NCBI GenBank assembly: GCA_018105865.1
Contig: CM030863.1
Span: 2,957,101 to 3,021,100, forward strand
Direction of reading: 5' to 3'
DNA length: 64,000 nucleotides
Origin: Metaphire vulgaris
Lineage: Eukaryota > Annelida > Clitellata > Crassiclitellata > Megascolecidae
Numbering within the stretch: position 1 is the stretch's first letter; each line of letters starts with the position of its first letter. The notes below the pieces were generated by a model. That model was not told where the DNA came from. It ran no database searches and saw only the letters and a program-made list of their open reading frames with translations. Positions 22,222 to 34,179 of the stretch are shown here, in pieces. The translations under genes and the position numbers were made by a program.

Positions 22222-25173
22222 TTACTCGGGTGCCAAACACCTTTCCGTTCCAGTACGCACGTTGTCTATTAACTGCGAAGAAAACGCGTGCATGCGCCTT
22301 TCACGAATTGTTTCGTTTGAACTTGAACTGCTCCATCTACGATAATGATATAGGAGGGCGTCATCTGGATGGACGTACCATACGATATCATCGCGATAGA
22401 CTAGGTATTCTGTTAATATTCGATGTGTGTTCCAGACGAGAATTCTCTCGGGACGACCCATTATCTTGGATTTGTGGTTGGGCGGAAAGACAAGGTCTTC
22501 TTTCAACGTTTTCAGAAGTGCGGTGATATGGTAGCGCTTAACCGTAGTGTTACTTCTCAAAGTATGGATCGTCGGGTTTCTGCAACGGAAAGAACTGGTT
22601 CCGAAAACTATACGCAGCGATATTATCAGGATGGTTGGTTTTGTTGTTGAAGCTTGCAATCATCCGATACCAGTTATCGCCTTTGATAGGGACGGTAAAT
22701 TCATCTAAGTCTACGTTGACGACGAACTTTGTGCGGTACATCGCGCGGTACATGCACTCCGTGTTGGTTATCATCTGTCCGTGACGCCGCAGGCTTTCCA
22801 GCACGGGAGGAGTGAACGGATAGAGCTCCACAATTCCAAGCTTCGAATAAGTTTCAAGACATCGAATGTTCGGGAGGTTGGCGGTTTTAGCATCTGCGTA
22901 GAATATGAACTTTTCGGCGCCGAATAATCTGTTGACTTCGATAAAATTGACGATGTCGTGAACCTTGTAGGAGTCATCGTGAACGGGTTTTGTGCATATA
23001 GTGTAGGAGGGATAGCTTGATCTTGCAGACTGCCTGCTTGTGTCTTTCATAAATTGATCCTGTCTCGGTCTCAAATCGACAATACAAATGTAGTTACTCG
23101 GACTGTTCACGGATTTTGCTGCAAGAGAGACTGCATGGGTATACAGATCGTCTGTGGTATCAGGAAGACTGCACGCAATCATGGCAACAGTCAACCTATA
23201 ATTTATAAACATTGGCCTACGTGTGTACAGTAGGCTATGCACATGTGCATTTTTAGGTTATTCACAAAATACTTATGATGCATATCCAACGCTAATACTA
23301 TCCAATTACTATTTCAGGAATATTATTAATGGGCAAATTCTCTAATGGCAAGTTGATCATCCAAATTGATCCGTGTCAGATTCATCAATTCAAAAAAACT
23401 CTCACCGGATTTGCGCGAATCTGGTAGGTGGTCTGGGGCAGGTCGCCCCCATTTGCCCCCGTGGCGACGCTAATGAAGTTGATCCAATTGATCCGAAACA
23501 TCAATTCCTTTGCCACTCATTCGTCTCTACTAATTCATAGGACCGAATAATTTGGCGTTTTATAGCAGAATACTTTTCCTTTTAGCAAAAACCCTTGAAA
23601 AAGTTGTTGCTAACTAAATGTATCGCGCATCTGTCTAAATATTATCTTTTCCTACGTTTTTATGTGTCTGTCGCAAATATATCAATCCGTTGAAACTTCA
23701 TTATTATTGAACGTACACTTGTATAACAGTATAATTCCTACTCGCTGTATCTTACCGAATAGGATGGGTATCACCAAAGGGTATGTCTGGATTCAGAATT
23801 ATGACGTCTTTGATCTTGGTGATGGCCGGGTCTTTTTTGGTTCGATACCAGAAGAAACATCGCCAGGTTTTCTGCGGTTCAATTTTTCTTTCATAATAAA
23901 CGAATATGCGAACAACGGGATCGCCATTAGACGTGTTGTTCCTAGTCGGTCTATTGTCTATGTATGCCGAATAGGCAAACGCCAAGTTCTTCACGATAAC
24001 CTACAAATAGATATCTCTGTGACAACCTAGCCTCCTCACTGCCCTTCGGATATTGACTATTGCCTGGCCGATCTTGCATCTTTCCCATAGCTATTTTAAG
24101 AAAGTCTGAGCGCCTAAGAATACAGTAAGCAACCACTGTTGCGCTGCCTACAAAGCGCTATATAAATCTACGAGATTTTACTTAGGCTAGTCGCTTACTC
24201 TGCTGTGAATGGAATTTAGATGTACACCGTAGAGGCTTCGGGTGTCTTCCTAACTCAGTTGGCAAGGCGTCAGCTATGCCCGCCGTCAACTTGGGTGCCA
24301 TTCACGGACACTCGTTTGCTCCCCTCCCGTCGCAGAGTGGAAATTAATATGGTCTGCGTTGCGTCTAAGGGCGATGACTGCTTCATTATTATCACGGCGC
24401 TATATAGATGTAAGATTTAGATTTTAACTGACGTACTAATATTGGATATAACGTACTACCTCGGACATGCCCTAGCAAATTTTGCAGACCCACCAACCAC
24501 TGCATTAACATAATATGGCATAGATGAAGAAAAATATAACTGGGTGGCGCAAAAAACCGGACCATATTAAATGCAAACCTAAATGTGACTAGTCCTGTTT
24601 TTTGCGCCACCCTGTACATGTAACTTTATTTCGCATTAACTGAAGCCAGCAGACAATCACACAAATCAACACATAAATAAATATATCGAGAATATTATTA
24701 TTTTTAGTACAGTATGTGGCTCGTGGGGCATGTTAAAGTTAAGCCATTCACAAGGTAAAGAATCACAAGAGCTGGACAATTGAAGTCGAACAACTTGTCC
24801 AATGTCGCTACACAGTGACTAAAGTCAGGTTCGAACCCGCTATCTTTCCGTTTGCGTGGCAAGAATTCTACCACTATTCCACCGAGTCCATGCATGAATT
24901 AAAAACCTGATTGCAGAAGTAGGCCTTATAGTGAACTCTGCCTGTTCGAATGTGTCTCCAGGAGCATACCTGAAAGTCACGGACACACGTTGCATTGGGT
25001 GCAGAATATTTCGATTTGTCCTGCTCCGGGGTAAAATAATTGTAGTAAATAAAAATACAGAAGCTTAGAACTGAAATCATCTTTAACGCTATTGTCTTTC
25101 TTCTGCATATCCGTCGAATCATCGTGAATTTCTTGTCGTGTCCGCAAGACCAACAAATGACTGAAACAATCAT
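22222..25173 (-). CDS. GT92 (DUF23-like) glycosyltransferase, 3 exons, one frameshift
   Basis: Type II membrane protein predicted to transfer a sugar in the Golgi lumen; acceptor unknown. GT92 includes galactosyltransferases such as C. elegans GALT-1. Exons (minus): 24970-25173, 23756-24000, 22222-23195. Donors and acceptors are canonical and phases agree. The N-terminal tail is followed by a membrane anchor (residues 29-47), a stem, the family's SAYIDNRP block, FIEVNRLFGAEKFIFYAD and the catalytic NVDLDEF (about 310-316). After that come SKIMGRPERI and HYRRW. Start could be the first ATG or the one 17 codons later. One extra base near 22550-22556, after DDPYFEK, puts an early TAA in frame, while the next frame continues the family match to a stop at 22222. 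Convergent with the P450. Confidence 0.87.
24060..24185 (+). mobile_element. SINE/LINE 3' tail fragment
   Basis: Ends GCGCTATATAAATCTACGAG, the recurring retroposon tail. Lies in the GT92 first intron. Confidence 0.35.
24230..24425 (+). mobile_element. probable tRNA-derived SINE
   Basis: CTAACTCAGTTGGCAAGGCG resembles a tRNA A box and D arm. The GCGCTATATAGATGTAAG tail is about 170 bp downstream. A clear B box is not preserved. Confidence 0.4.
24539..24614. mobile_element. mariner-type mini-MITE, 76 bp
   Basis: Inverted GGGTGGCGCAAAAAAC ends flanked by TA on both sides. Near-identical to 28639-28715. Confidence 0.75.
24827..24900 (-). mobile_element. tRNA-Gly-like SINE head or pseudo-tRNA
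   Basis: Minus strand reads CTCGGTGGAATAGTGGTAGA, ATTCTTGCCACGC and GCGGGTTCGAACC. The first matches the tRNA-Gly(GCC) A box and the last a B box. The acceptor stem does not pair cleanly, so a functional tRNA is unlikely. Confidence 0.55.
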
Positions 25174-25529
25174 TTAGAACAGTCCATTGTTCATAGCTCA
25201 ATATATAGAGTTAACTGACGGACACATAAGACAAAGCTCTGTTGGTATGAAAAATTAGGCTCGATAATTTTCAGTGCAAATAATTTGCAATGTTATATTA
25301 AATGGAAGCTAACTATAGAATTTCTAATTCGTCTGGATGAATAAGATAAACTATACTTTTCCTTATTCTTGGCCAAACCTCATATCCAAAATTGTCAGAA
25401 AATGTAATCCCTCTATAAGATTTTAAAGGAGAATTTGATCAACCCTTACACTGTGTAGACGCTTCCTTGCTGGGGAAAAGTATTTTTCGTATTTGTTAGA
25501 AATGTAACAAGCGTTGAAAAATCATTTTA
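25174..25529. other. 5' flank of the GT92 gene
   Basis: No recognised feature. Expected to include the GT92 promoter. Confidence 0.35.
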
Positions 25530-25860
<331 letters not shown>

Positions 25861-26309
25861 ATCCCGAGGCAGTCATGAAACTCAACAATGCTTTCTTGCT
25901 ACATTCATACAGATGCAACTGAGATTGCTACCAACAAAACCTATCCTTAACATATTCACATAGCTTTAGCTGTATTCTATCGCTTACCTTCAAACAACGC
26001 CAAAAAGACTAATGGCACATCTTCAGCGTATTGGCCTACGCTAAAACACGCAGGATTTGTCACTAAAGATGTTGAGAGAACGGATTTGAGAACGGTTGAT
26101 AGAAAGAACTATTTCAAGCTGTTGTTGTCAGCCTACGATACGAGACTGTGACCAGACAGATCAATAGGGCATACGGATCGCTACCTTTGCAGTACATGCA
26201 GCAGTGAACATAGACATGCGACTTCAACAAACGATTTCAAAAACGATTATAGCGTTATAATTAAATGTACACGTTCATGTATGCATTGATTTTGATATCT
26301 TCTCACGAT

Positions 26310-26430
26310 GGTGATACTATTTATATAGCGCCTTGCACAGTTACAGAAACCGACACGCCCTTTCGGAGGTCAGAGAAGGCCCGGATCATTTTACAGACTT
26401 ATTTAGCCCGGTCCCCTAACTCCTGATATA
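26310..26430 (-). mobile_element. SINE/LINE 3' tail fragment
   Basis: Minus strand GCAAGGCGCTATATAAATAG tail. Similar to 30825-30965. Confidence 0.4.
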
Positions 26431-26572
26431 TGAATCTATCGGGTAACCTATCCGGTTAAACACAATCAGACTGATATGTATTAAAGAGTAACAAAAATTT
26501 ATATTATTATTCACCTATAAGAAATATCAGCTTATTACTATAGAGCATTGCAGAATTTAATTTAGATGTATA

Positions 26573-26761
26573 CAGTGGCGGCTCCACCGGGGGGCAGGGG
26601 GCCCATGCCCCCTATTGAGTGCCTGCCCCCTCAGTGGCCCCTCAGTTGGGACCCTATACTTAATGTTACATACATTAAAAAACAAATGGTTGGCCCCCCA
26701 TGATTAGAAGTTGCCACCCCAACGCCCCCCCCCCACTTGCCAAATCCTAGAGCCGCCACTG
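26573..26761. mobile_element. hAT-like MITE, family E
   Basis: Starts CAGTGGCGGCTCCACCGGG and ends CCTAGAGCCGCCACTG. Perfect TSD GATGTATA at 26565-26572 and 26762-26769. Confidence 0.93.
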
Positions 26762-27127
26762 GATGTATATAGGCCTATTATTTTAAGGCCCATTTTAAAG
26801 CAGTGGCCACGGCCCATTGGCCCGCCTGGTCCCCTTTGAAAGGTGCTGGAAATTGGATTGAACAATTCAACATAAAAAAACTGTTAAATAAAAATTCTTT
26901 GGTAACGTTTAAACTCCGGTGGCAAAAGCCCGGATGCGAAAGGAGGAGCCAAACGCCCATCGTCTTTTGACGGACGCGTCTTTAAATAGACACAGCTGAC
27001 TGAGTGACTGAAACCAATCCATAGGTGGCGTTTCTTTGGCCTCTCTTGGCAGGTGGTCGCCATGTTATGGGCTTGCTAGAGTAAAAGATTGATCGCAAGA
27101 TTTTGGATCAGTCCTTGACAGTTTGAT

Positions 27128-27330
27128 ATTTATATAACCCTCTCGTCATCATGTTCTCTGTCCTGGGACAGGTTCGGGGCTCCATTGTTTTCATTCCTCT
27201 CTGCGTCTTGCTTCTTCTTTGATTTCTGCATACAGTAGGTCTTGTGACGCTGTGCATCTGTTTTCATCATCCAGTCCAATAGAATCTTCCTTGGACTTCC
27301 TTTTATCTTTCTTCCAGATATAGGCCTACT
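27128..27330 (-). mobile_element. LINE 3' fragment
   Basis: Minus strand RPISGRKIKGSPRKILLDWM and ENNGAPNLSQDREHDDERVI are the GRxRGRPRKxxLDWM...DRE C-terminus of the local LINE family. Confidence 0.65.
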
Positions 27331-27335
27331 TCCTG

Positions 27336-27368
27336 GAATATATATATGATATATATGATATATATATA

Positions 27369-27399
<31 letters not shown>

Positions 27400-27400
27400 A
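27336..27400. repeat. ATATATG/(AT)n microsatellite
   Basis: AT-dinucleotide run with GATATAT interruptions. Confidence 0.9.
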
Positions 27401-27535
27401 CCTGGAATTATTCGCAAAAAACTCAAAGCTCACCTTTATCAGACATCGCATGAATTGTAAAGCGCTCCTGACCTTGGCCTTCTACCATGTTTTTTGCGCT
27501 ATAGAAATTGACTTGTTAACTAACTAACTAACTAT
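27401..27535 (+). mobile_element. LINE 3' end with (TAAC)n tail
   Basis: FAKNSKLTFIRH-like remnant followed by GCGCTATAGAAATTGACTTG and an AACT tandem tail. Confidence 0.5.
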
Positions 27536-28138
27536 ACTTCCCTCAATTACTGTTCTAAGCAATGTTCTTCCCCTTAGTACGTGTCCAATTCAGTTCCTCT
27601 GTATTTTTGATGGTGCTGATTAACGAGCTTTGTTAATAACCCTCTGCACAGTCAAAAATTGAATTAACAAACAGCCACAATTCTGCATTGATATCTTCTT
27701 TAATTTTCTGATTGATTGAGATTTATTATTTCCAAATCGGTAGATAACAGCATATCATAATAGCCATTAAAGAATGGCAAGAAAAGTACAATATAAACAA
27801 GAATAACTTTCAGAAAATTAAATATTAAAACATCATCCAGAACACTTTAAAAAAATATTTTTTAAATTTATAATGACCTTAATACTACAAATTACATTAA
27901 TCAAATTAAAGAATCTTTTTGAGCTTTTCTGCATAAAGAAGAGAAAAGGAATATGAACATTGCATCCTGATAAATCATAGAGAACCTATGACAATAGAAA
28001 ACAATTATTAAATTTCAAAGTCAAGTATAGGTAAACAGTTTGCTCATGATTTCAAATTTAAAAAAATAAGTATAAGAAGGAAGTAAAAGGATACATAAAC
28101 TGAACGAAATTCCCGTAAGTAGGTACCTTAGACAATAG
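27536..28138. other. AT-rich intergenic, nothing recognised
   Basis: No gene or bounded repeat seen. Confidence 0.5.
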
Positions 28139-28293
28139 CAGTGTTGGAGTTGTGAAATTTGAGTTGTGGGGAGAGTTGAGGACTGATATTCAATGAATGT
28201 CAGAAGCTGCATGTACCCGATATACGATTTTTGGGAGGGTTGCAAAGTTAGCTGGGGGTTCAACCCCTAACCTCCCTGGCAACTCCAACACTG
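28139..28293. mobile_element. hAT-like MITE (CAGTGTTGGAGTTG)
   Basis: Starts CAGTGTTGGAGTTG and ends CAACTCCAACACTG, a perfect 14-bp inverted repeat. Perfect TSD GACAATAG at 28131-28138 and 28294-28301. Confidence 0.93.
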
Positions 28294-28638
28294 GACAATA
28301 GTACTTTGAACTTATCAACAATTTTATGTCATCAAAGTAGAGAGATACAGTATAATGTATAAAGATAATTATAAACAGCTAGTGAACATATAACATTAGC
28401 TTGCGATATACTTGACTAGACATATTTGACCCGATATACTTAACTCGAAAATGAATAAGGTCGCCGTTTTAGTTGTTTGAGAGACGTGACTATGAAATTC
28501 AGTCAATTAAGTAATTCGCACACTATAGACTGATTTCACAGCTGTGGGGCTGTATTTGTCTAATCGTGTTAGCTATTTTTTATGTTCCCATGCTGATATC
28601 AGAAACACGTCTTGTGTTGAAACTGTGTTTTTGATATA

Positions 28639-28715
28639 CAGGGTGGCGCAAAAAAACCGGACTATATTAAATGCCAAACCTAATGTGACTAGTCCGGGTT
28701 TTTTGCGCCACTCTG
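28639..28715. mobile_element. mariner-type mini-MITE, 77 bp
   Basis: CAGGGTGGCGCAAAAAAAC ... TTTTTTGCGCCACTCTG, flanked by TA dinucleotides. Confidence 0.78.
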
Positions 28716-28934
28716 TAGTATAATTAGTGCAGCACGTTTCCTGGTTACTGCATACGTAATCTGACGTTCGATACAATTAGTATATGAATAATAAAATATA
28801 TAATCAGAGGGGATATAGCTGTTCAAATCTAATCACATCTTTCGGCTGTTAGATGCAGGAAGTAGAGATTAGACATAGCATATGTTTCGCACACACATCA
28901 CAACAATACCATCGATTATCTTACATCCTTTTTT

Positions 28935-29193
28935 ACAGATAGGCCTACCAGTCAGATTTTATATATCATATAGGCCAGTCATATTTTCTATATATATCAT
29001 ATAGGCCAGTCAATGACAGTCATATTTTATATTATCATATAGGCCAGTCATATTTTCTATATATATCATATAGGCCAGTCAATGACAGTCATATTTTATA
29101 TTATCATATAGGCCAGTCATATTTTATATATCATATGGGTCATATATAGGCCATATATATTTTATACAGTCATATTTTAAATATCATATAGGC
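28935..29193. repeat. tandem repeat of ATAGGCCAGTCATATTTT units
   Basis: Short CATATAGGCCAGTCATATTT units are arranged in a higher-order pair. A block of about 66 bp that includes CAGTCAATGACAGTC occurs twice (about 28975-29040 and 29040-29105). Confidence 0.85.
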
Positions 29194-29525
29194 CAGTGGT
29201 TCTCAAACTGGGGTCCGCGGTCACATAGGGGGCCGCCAAGCGATCTGTGGAGAAACGTAAAGAGATTACTTTCTCAAGATATCTAACCAACATCTCAGAA
29301 CACAAAACACACTGATGGCTCTAAGAATGCTGATTCCATATTTTGAATTTAAATTTGATGACTAAGATTTGCAATTTTCTGATTAAATAGTTGATTGACA
29401 AAACAAGTAGCCTATATATTAATTGCAGGTAATTTAAAATTCACATTCTATAAGGTCCGCGAGTCATCACAAAAATTTATAAAGGACCACCATGCAAGAA
29501 AACTTTAAAAGTTTGAGAACAGCTG
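29194..29525. mobile_element. hAT-like element (CAGTGGTTCTCAAACT)
   Basis: Starts CAGTGGTTCTCAAACTGGGG and ends AAAAGTTTGAGAACAGCTG. Flanks share ATATA only. It lands at the edge of the tandem repeat. Confidence 0.65.
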
Positions 29526-29730
29526 ATATACCTGTAGGCCAACGCAATAAAGTGTTAAAGTGCAAAATCGCTAATTAACTCTATTAAACCTTGAGTAGAC
29601 TGTAGCGAATATGCATGACGTTATTGAGTTGTTCTTTCTATCGCTATAGTAGGAAGATCATTACCATATTCAAGAGTGGAATGACTAGAAACCTATTACT
29701 ACCTGTGAATGACATTTCAATCCTCTATAC

Positions 29731-30116
29731 CATTGCTTCCCAACCTGTGTGCCGCGGCACACAACTGTGCCGCAGCAACGGCAGAAGTGTGCCGTGGCAA
29801 AATGTTGGAAAATGGCAAAATAGTAATGGTGCTGTATTAATTGGTAATTAAAAGTTGAATTATATCTCTTCAATGAAGTTAAGCATGAAATAGTGATACT
29901 GATTGCAAAGAAAATAGTACTTATGAAGAACGGTAGTCAATATCATACTGTATACTAGAGTAGAGTATAATGTACAGTATACTATGAGTATAGTAGTAGT
30001 AGATCTATACAATGCATCATTTAAAAATGAAATGTGTGCATTTCGGCTGCAGTGTGCCGTTGACTGTATGTTTCTTGGATAGTGTGCCGTGGCTGGAAAA
30101 AGTTTGGGAAGCGCTG
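29731..30116. mobile_element. hAT-like element (GTGTGCCGCGG type)
   Basis: Starts near CATTGCTTCCCAACCTGTG and ends AGTTTGGGAAGCGCTG. The GTGTGCCGYGGC motif occurs in both subterminal parts. No clean target duplication. Confidence 0.6.
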
Positions 30117-30161
30117 CTATATGCTGTCTCTGCCAATCCATTCTAGTTGTAGTATACTCCT

Positions 30162-30401
30162 AAGAGATGTCCATGGGTCCATTTTACAACCAAATCCAAC
30201 CCAACCCATCAAATATCCAACCCAACCCAACGCATGCCGATAATAGGTTTACTTGACCCAACCCAACCCACTGTAATACATTACAGTTTCTTAAACCATG
30301 ACTTCTTTTTTGACCAAACCCAAACCACCATTAATAAAAAAAGTCTGACCCAACCCAATACAACCCAACCCATGGGTTAACCCAATCCATGGACATCTCT
30401 G
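30162..30401. mobile_element. hAT-like MITE, family F, (CCCAA)n-rich
   Basis: AAGAGATGTCCATGGGTCC ... CCATGGACATCTCTG. Flanking ATACTCCT and ATACTCAT match 7/8. The interior is mostly CCCAACCCAA. Confidence 0.85.
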
Positions 30402-30525
30402 ATACTCATATGACAGAATAATTGACGTTGAGATGTAATATACACCCGTGCAAAAACCCAATCTTGACAATTACAAAGAGCAATTTAAAAGTGCGATTTC
30501 TGTAATTTACGACCGGTTCATTGAT

Positions 30526-32112
30526 TCACCATTCGATCGCAAATAAAATCATGGCAGGCATAAGAACAACGGAGTGAATTTTGACAGATTTCTGGTCACC
30601 GACAGCATTGCATAGGTCTTTGCTGCAGTAGCAAGTCACTTTAGTGTGATCTTTCGTCTTTACAGAAGTGCATCCGTCTGCAGTAATGTTACCGTAGCAG
30701 CCTCTGGTTACAGTGTGAGTACCTGTTTCAAACAATCCGGCACTCGTTTGTAGGCAATACCATCATCTATGCACAACGTCTTTCATACATAACTATATAC
30801 AGTAATACATCACATATATCATAATAATAAGTTATTTATATAGCGCCTTTGCAAAGTCACAGAAAAGGCGACTGACCAATTTAGCACAATTCTCAATTAA
30901 ATAGAAAAGATTTAGTCGCAGTTAAACCAATTGTTTGAAAGGTGAAATCAAAGTGAACCAAGAATTTATATACCCATGGGTCTGACTTCCACATTGGGTA
31001 AGGTTCTGGTAAAAAATAATCAAAAGGAGGTTGCTAAATCACTTGATGAAACTTAGGGTCTCAAAGTATAGCCAATATTAATTTACAAAGGAAGATCATG
31101 CTTAAAGAAAATATTAGGTATTCTGGAAGAGATTTGTGAGAAAAGAAATTGAGGCAAAGCATTTGATGTACAGTGTACTTATATGCAGATAATAACCTAT
31201 ACTTTGACTTTGCTAAGGCATTTGACAAAGTACCTAATTCATGTTGTGATTCAACAGATAGAAGCTGCAATGGATGACTGTATGAGTAAGGGAGATGGAC
31301 TATCAGGTACGGTTTTCTGCCCGGTGCAGATGGAGAAGACAGTGTTTAGACCGCCTTTTCTAGGTCCTTCCTCTTAGAATGTGAGCAGCGCGGGTTCTAA
31401 AGAGGGTTCCTCAGTCACCCGAGGAGCTGCAGGACGGGTCCGCTGCTCCAGTCCTGGGCCCCAACCACCACCTTGGTCCGTCTACGTGCAGATCACAGAC
31501 ACTACAACCCTTGCACTAAAAAATTTCCTTCTTGGAGCCACCCTCTGCTTAAACAATTTGCTTTTGTGGCCTCTAATGCTGCTTCCGGATTTGCTTTATA
31601 GCCTTCCATGTCGTAGTCAGAATCAATATAGGCAGGGATATTTTTACACCCTCTAACACCCCCCGAACACCTCCCCCATATTTGAGGTCGACCCCCAAAA
31701 ATTTGGTAATGTAACAATGGCATGCATACAAAATGCATACTAATTAGCTCCGGACAACCCCGCAATTTGAGGTCGACACCCCCACAAAAAATTCACAATC
31801 CTAGAAATATCCCTGAGTATAAGTTTCGCGTTGTAAAAAGACAAACCACAATTATTCATTATAATAGCACTGTACCTGTGTACCATCATCATATACAATG
31901 CATAATAACATGTTTATCGTCTAGAAATAAGTCTGCACCGCGGTATTACACCGAAAGCGCTATATAAATTAACAAGATATTGTTTACTTAACCACTTAGT
32001 CAGCTCTTGATATAATTAGCCTAGAGGTGCAATTAGAATGATGACAACGAACGATCTCTAGATAATGAAGTGCACATTAAGCGGGTGCGTTTTGTGGCAA
32101 ATAAACAACTTT

Positions 32113-32172
<60 letters not shown>

Positions 32173-33287
32173 TGATTTTAAGTGGCTTAGGAGGATACTA
32201 AGCCTGTGTGAAAACCATTGATGTAACCATCGGCATTCAATAACCTAGTTTATCGAGATAGCCCTTGAATATGTTTACTGTTTCAACTGTCACTCCCACA
32301 TCATCAAAACTGTTCCATTCGTGCACAACCCTTGCACTAAAAAATGCTCTTTCTTTCGCTGCATAAACAATTTGCAGTTGTGGCCTCTTGTGCTGCTATA
32401 GTGTGCCAATGTAAAGAATCGATCATATGGCACATCTACTTTCCCAGTCATTATTTTGTATGTTTCTATCAAATCCCCCTCTCTCTTCTTTCTAATGTTG
32501 TCAGTCCACAATATTGAAGTTTTGTTTCGTAGCTCAAATGATGGCACCCATTGACCATCTTCGTTGCTCGTCTTTGCATTTTTTAAAGCTCTATATCTTT
32601 TACCAAGAATGGATTCCATGCCTGAGCACAGTATTCTAGATGAGGCCTTACCAATGACTTATAAAGTTTTATGATTATATCTTTGTCTAGACACACTATT
32701 GTCCTTTTCATCATTCCCAGCATTTGGTTTCTTTTTTGCTGCCTCCATGCATTGGTGAGATGGATTCATACTTATATGGATGATTACCCCCAAGTCTCTT
32801 TCTTTTTATGCTGTGGTTAGAACCTTCCCCACTAAAGAATATTCATTACCATTATTAGATTAACGGTATAGAGATAGCCTTTGGGTCCGTTTACTCTTTC
32901 AACTGTCACTCCCACCTCGTCCAAACTGTTCCATTTCTAAAGAATATTCATTACCATTATTAGATTTACCTTTAAATCATGCTAAGTGTACATGTAGGTA
33001 TATCCAGGTGTTTAGACGAATTCCTTTTATGAACAATTAAAAGCACTCTAAATGGTGACAGTGAAGCGAATAGCCAATATTGTTCTATACTTACCCGCTC
33101 TAGAGAAGAACGTTTTTTCTTTAACACAGGAGAAATTTTGACACTTAGTATGATATTTGTAATCGAATTTGTAATCGGCGCATTCTGGAATCTCTGTTGA
33201 TGTCGTACAGTTGTAGCACTTGATCTCCGCTGATGATACAATCAGAGAAGCAGCGAACAGCAGAGAGAACAGTAAACTCCAAACCAT
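30526..33287 (-). CDS. Ly6/LU-domain GPI-anchored protein 1 (2 exons)
   Basis: Secreted, probably GPI-anchored three-finger (Ly6/uPAR) protein; ligand unknown. Exon 1 is 33095-33287 and exon 2 is 30526-30722, joined GT/AG in phase 1, giving 129 residues. Residues 1-19 are a signal peptide (MVWSLLFSLLFAASL...). The LU domain starts EIKCYNC and carries ten cysteines, ending in the family signature CYCSKDLCN. A hydrophobic C-terminus (SVVLMPAMILFAIEW) fits a GPI signal. Start is the ATG just before the signal peptide; the upstream extension in frame lies in a MITE. The 2.4-kb intron contains a LINE remnant and a MITE. A family F MITE (33379-33575) ends 92 bp upstream of the start codon and could contribute to the promoter or 5' UTR. 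Confidence 0.9.
30825..30965 (-). mobile_element. SINE/LINE 3' tail fragment
   Basis: Minus strand TTGCAAAGGCGCTATATAAA followed by TAACTTATTATTATG. In the Ly6 intron. Confidence 0.4.
31195..31260 (+). mobile_element. LINE RT motif remnant (DFAKAFDKVP)
   Basis: The ten residues DFAKAFDKVP match the conserved RT block of jockey/CR1-type LINEs. Surrounding frame is decayed. Confidence 0.55.
31500..31592 (-). mobile_element. fragment of the 32112-32840 LINE
   Basis: CAACCCTTGCACTAAAAAAT and AAACAATTTGC...TTGTGGCCTCT repeat the sequence at about 32326-32395. Confidence 0.6.
31633..31815. mobile_element. hAT-like MITE (CAGGGATATTT)
   Basis: Starts CAGGGATATTT and ends AAATATCCCTG. Flanking AATATAGG and AGTATAAG match 6/8. 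Contains two TTGAGGTCGACCCC-like repeats. Confidence 0.65.
32112..32840 (-). mobile_element. CR1/L2-type LINE 3' part with (ATT)n tail
   Basis: Minus strand reads KERDLGVIIHISMN, then EAAKKKPNAG, SRILCSGMESILGKRYRAL, GDLIETYKIMTGKVDV, STRGHNCKLFMQRKK and TVLMMWE. This is the C-terminal half of a CR1/L2-like reverse transcriptase ORF with several stops. The 3' UTR contains TGGTTTTCACACAGGCTTAG and ends in an ATT array (32112-32171). It lies in the first Ly6 gene's intron in the same orientation. Confidence 0.82.
32862..32965 (-). mobile_element. second short copy of the LINE 3' region
   Basis: CTTTCAACTGTCACTCCCAC plus TCCAAACTGTTCCATT repeat 32278-32320. Confidence 0.5.
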
Positions 33288-33378
33288 CGTCGTCAAATGG
33301 ATGCTATTTCGACAACATAACAAAACCATTGCACTACCCTCAAACGTGGATTTTCGAAAAACGATCGGCGATGTTAGC

Positions 33379-33575
33379 CAGAGATGTCCATGGGTCCATT
33401 TTTTAGAATCCAATTCAATCCAACCCATCAAATCTCCAACCCAACCCAACCCATGCCGATAATAGGTTTACTTGACCCGACCCGACACAACCCACTGCAG
33501 TACATTACAGTTTCTTAAACCATGACTTATTTTCTGACCCAAGCCATGGGTTAACCCAACCCATGGACATCTCTG
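33379..33575. mobile_element. hAT-like MITE, family F
   Basis: CAGAGATGTCCATGGGTCC ... CCATGGACATCTCTG. Perfect TSD ATGTTAGC at 33371-33378 and 33576-33583. Sits just upstream of Ly6 gene 1. Confidence 0.92.
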
Positions 33576-33999
33576 ATGTTAGCATTATTTCCATCCCAAG
33601 ATTTTGGACCGTTACTGCGGATCTGCCATGTCCCGTGGGAAGTCAATCCCCCCACCCTTAGAAAAATCGAACGTTTATGTGGCAACATCAAGGTAATAGG
33701 TCTACAGTGTATCTGAATTAATCCAACAAATTCGTTTAAGTATAGGCCTATCATGCAAAGCCGAAATCCACAGAATTGACGTAAATTTGTATTAACTTTA
33801 TATCCGCGGAACTACAGTACAATACTATAATACAAATTGAATCCCGACACAGATAGCGAAATCACGTTCTACTCGAAAAGGTCCACTTGCCTTTGCTTGA
33901 GGCTACTGCAAAGTTCTACCGAATGTTGCCCGCACAACTGTTTTTACATTAAGAGAAGATATATGCACAACAAACAAGTGGTTTATTGGAAGGCTATAA

Positions 34000-34090
34000 A
34001 TCGAACCCGGAAGTTCAAAACGGGCAATTTTATTGGTTATAACTAGGCCTAATAGGCGTCAGTTCCTGCAACTTCCTGGTATAATAGGGC
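34000..34090. repeat. dispersed repeat shared with 50450-50560
   Basis: GCGTCAGTTCCTGCAACTTC and the TTTTATTGGTTATAAC neighbourhood recur, partly inverted, at 50450-50560. Confidence 0.55.
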
Positions 34091-34179
34091 CTAACATATG
34101 AATAATAATAGGCCTATTAGTAATAGTAACAATGACAGTGTTCAGAGTAGATCATTAGGGTCTGCCTCGTGTCAGTATC

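Noticed and set aside
22209..22650. Plus-strand frames opposite the GT92 gene
   Set aside because: Shadows of the minus-strand coding sequence; no domain.
24827..24900. Functional tRNA-Gly gene
   Set aside because: A and B boxes resemble tRNA-Gly, but stems do not pair well; better explained as a SINE head.
28935..29193. Possible CRISPR-like array
   Set aside because: Units are directly tandem with no unique spacers, and the sequence is eukaryotic.
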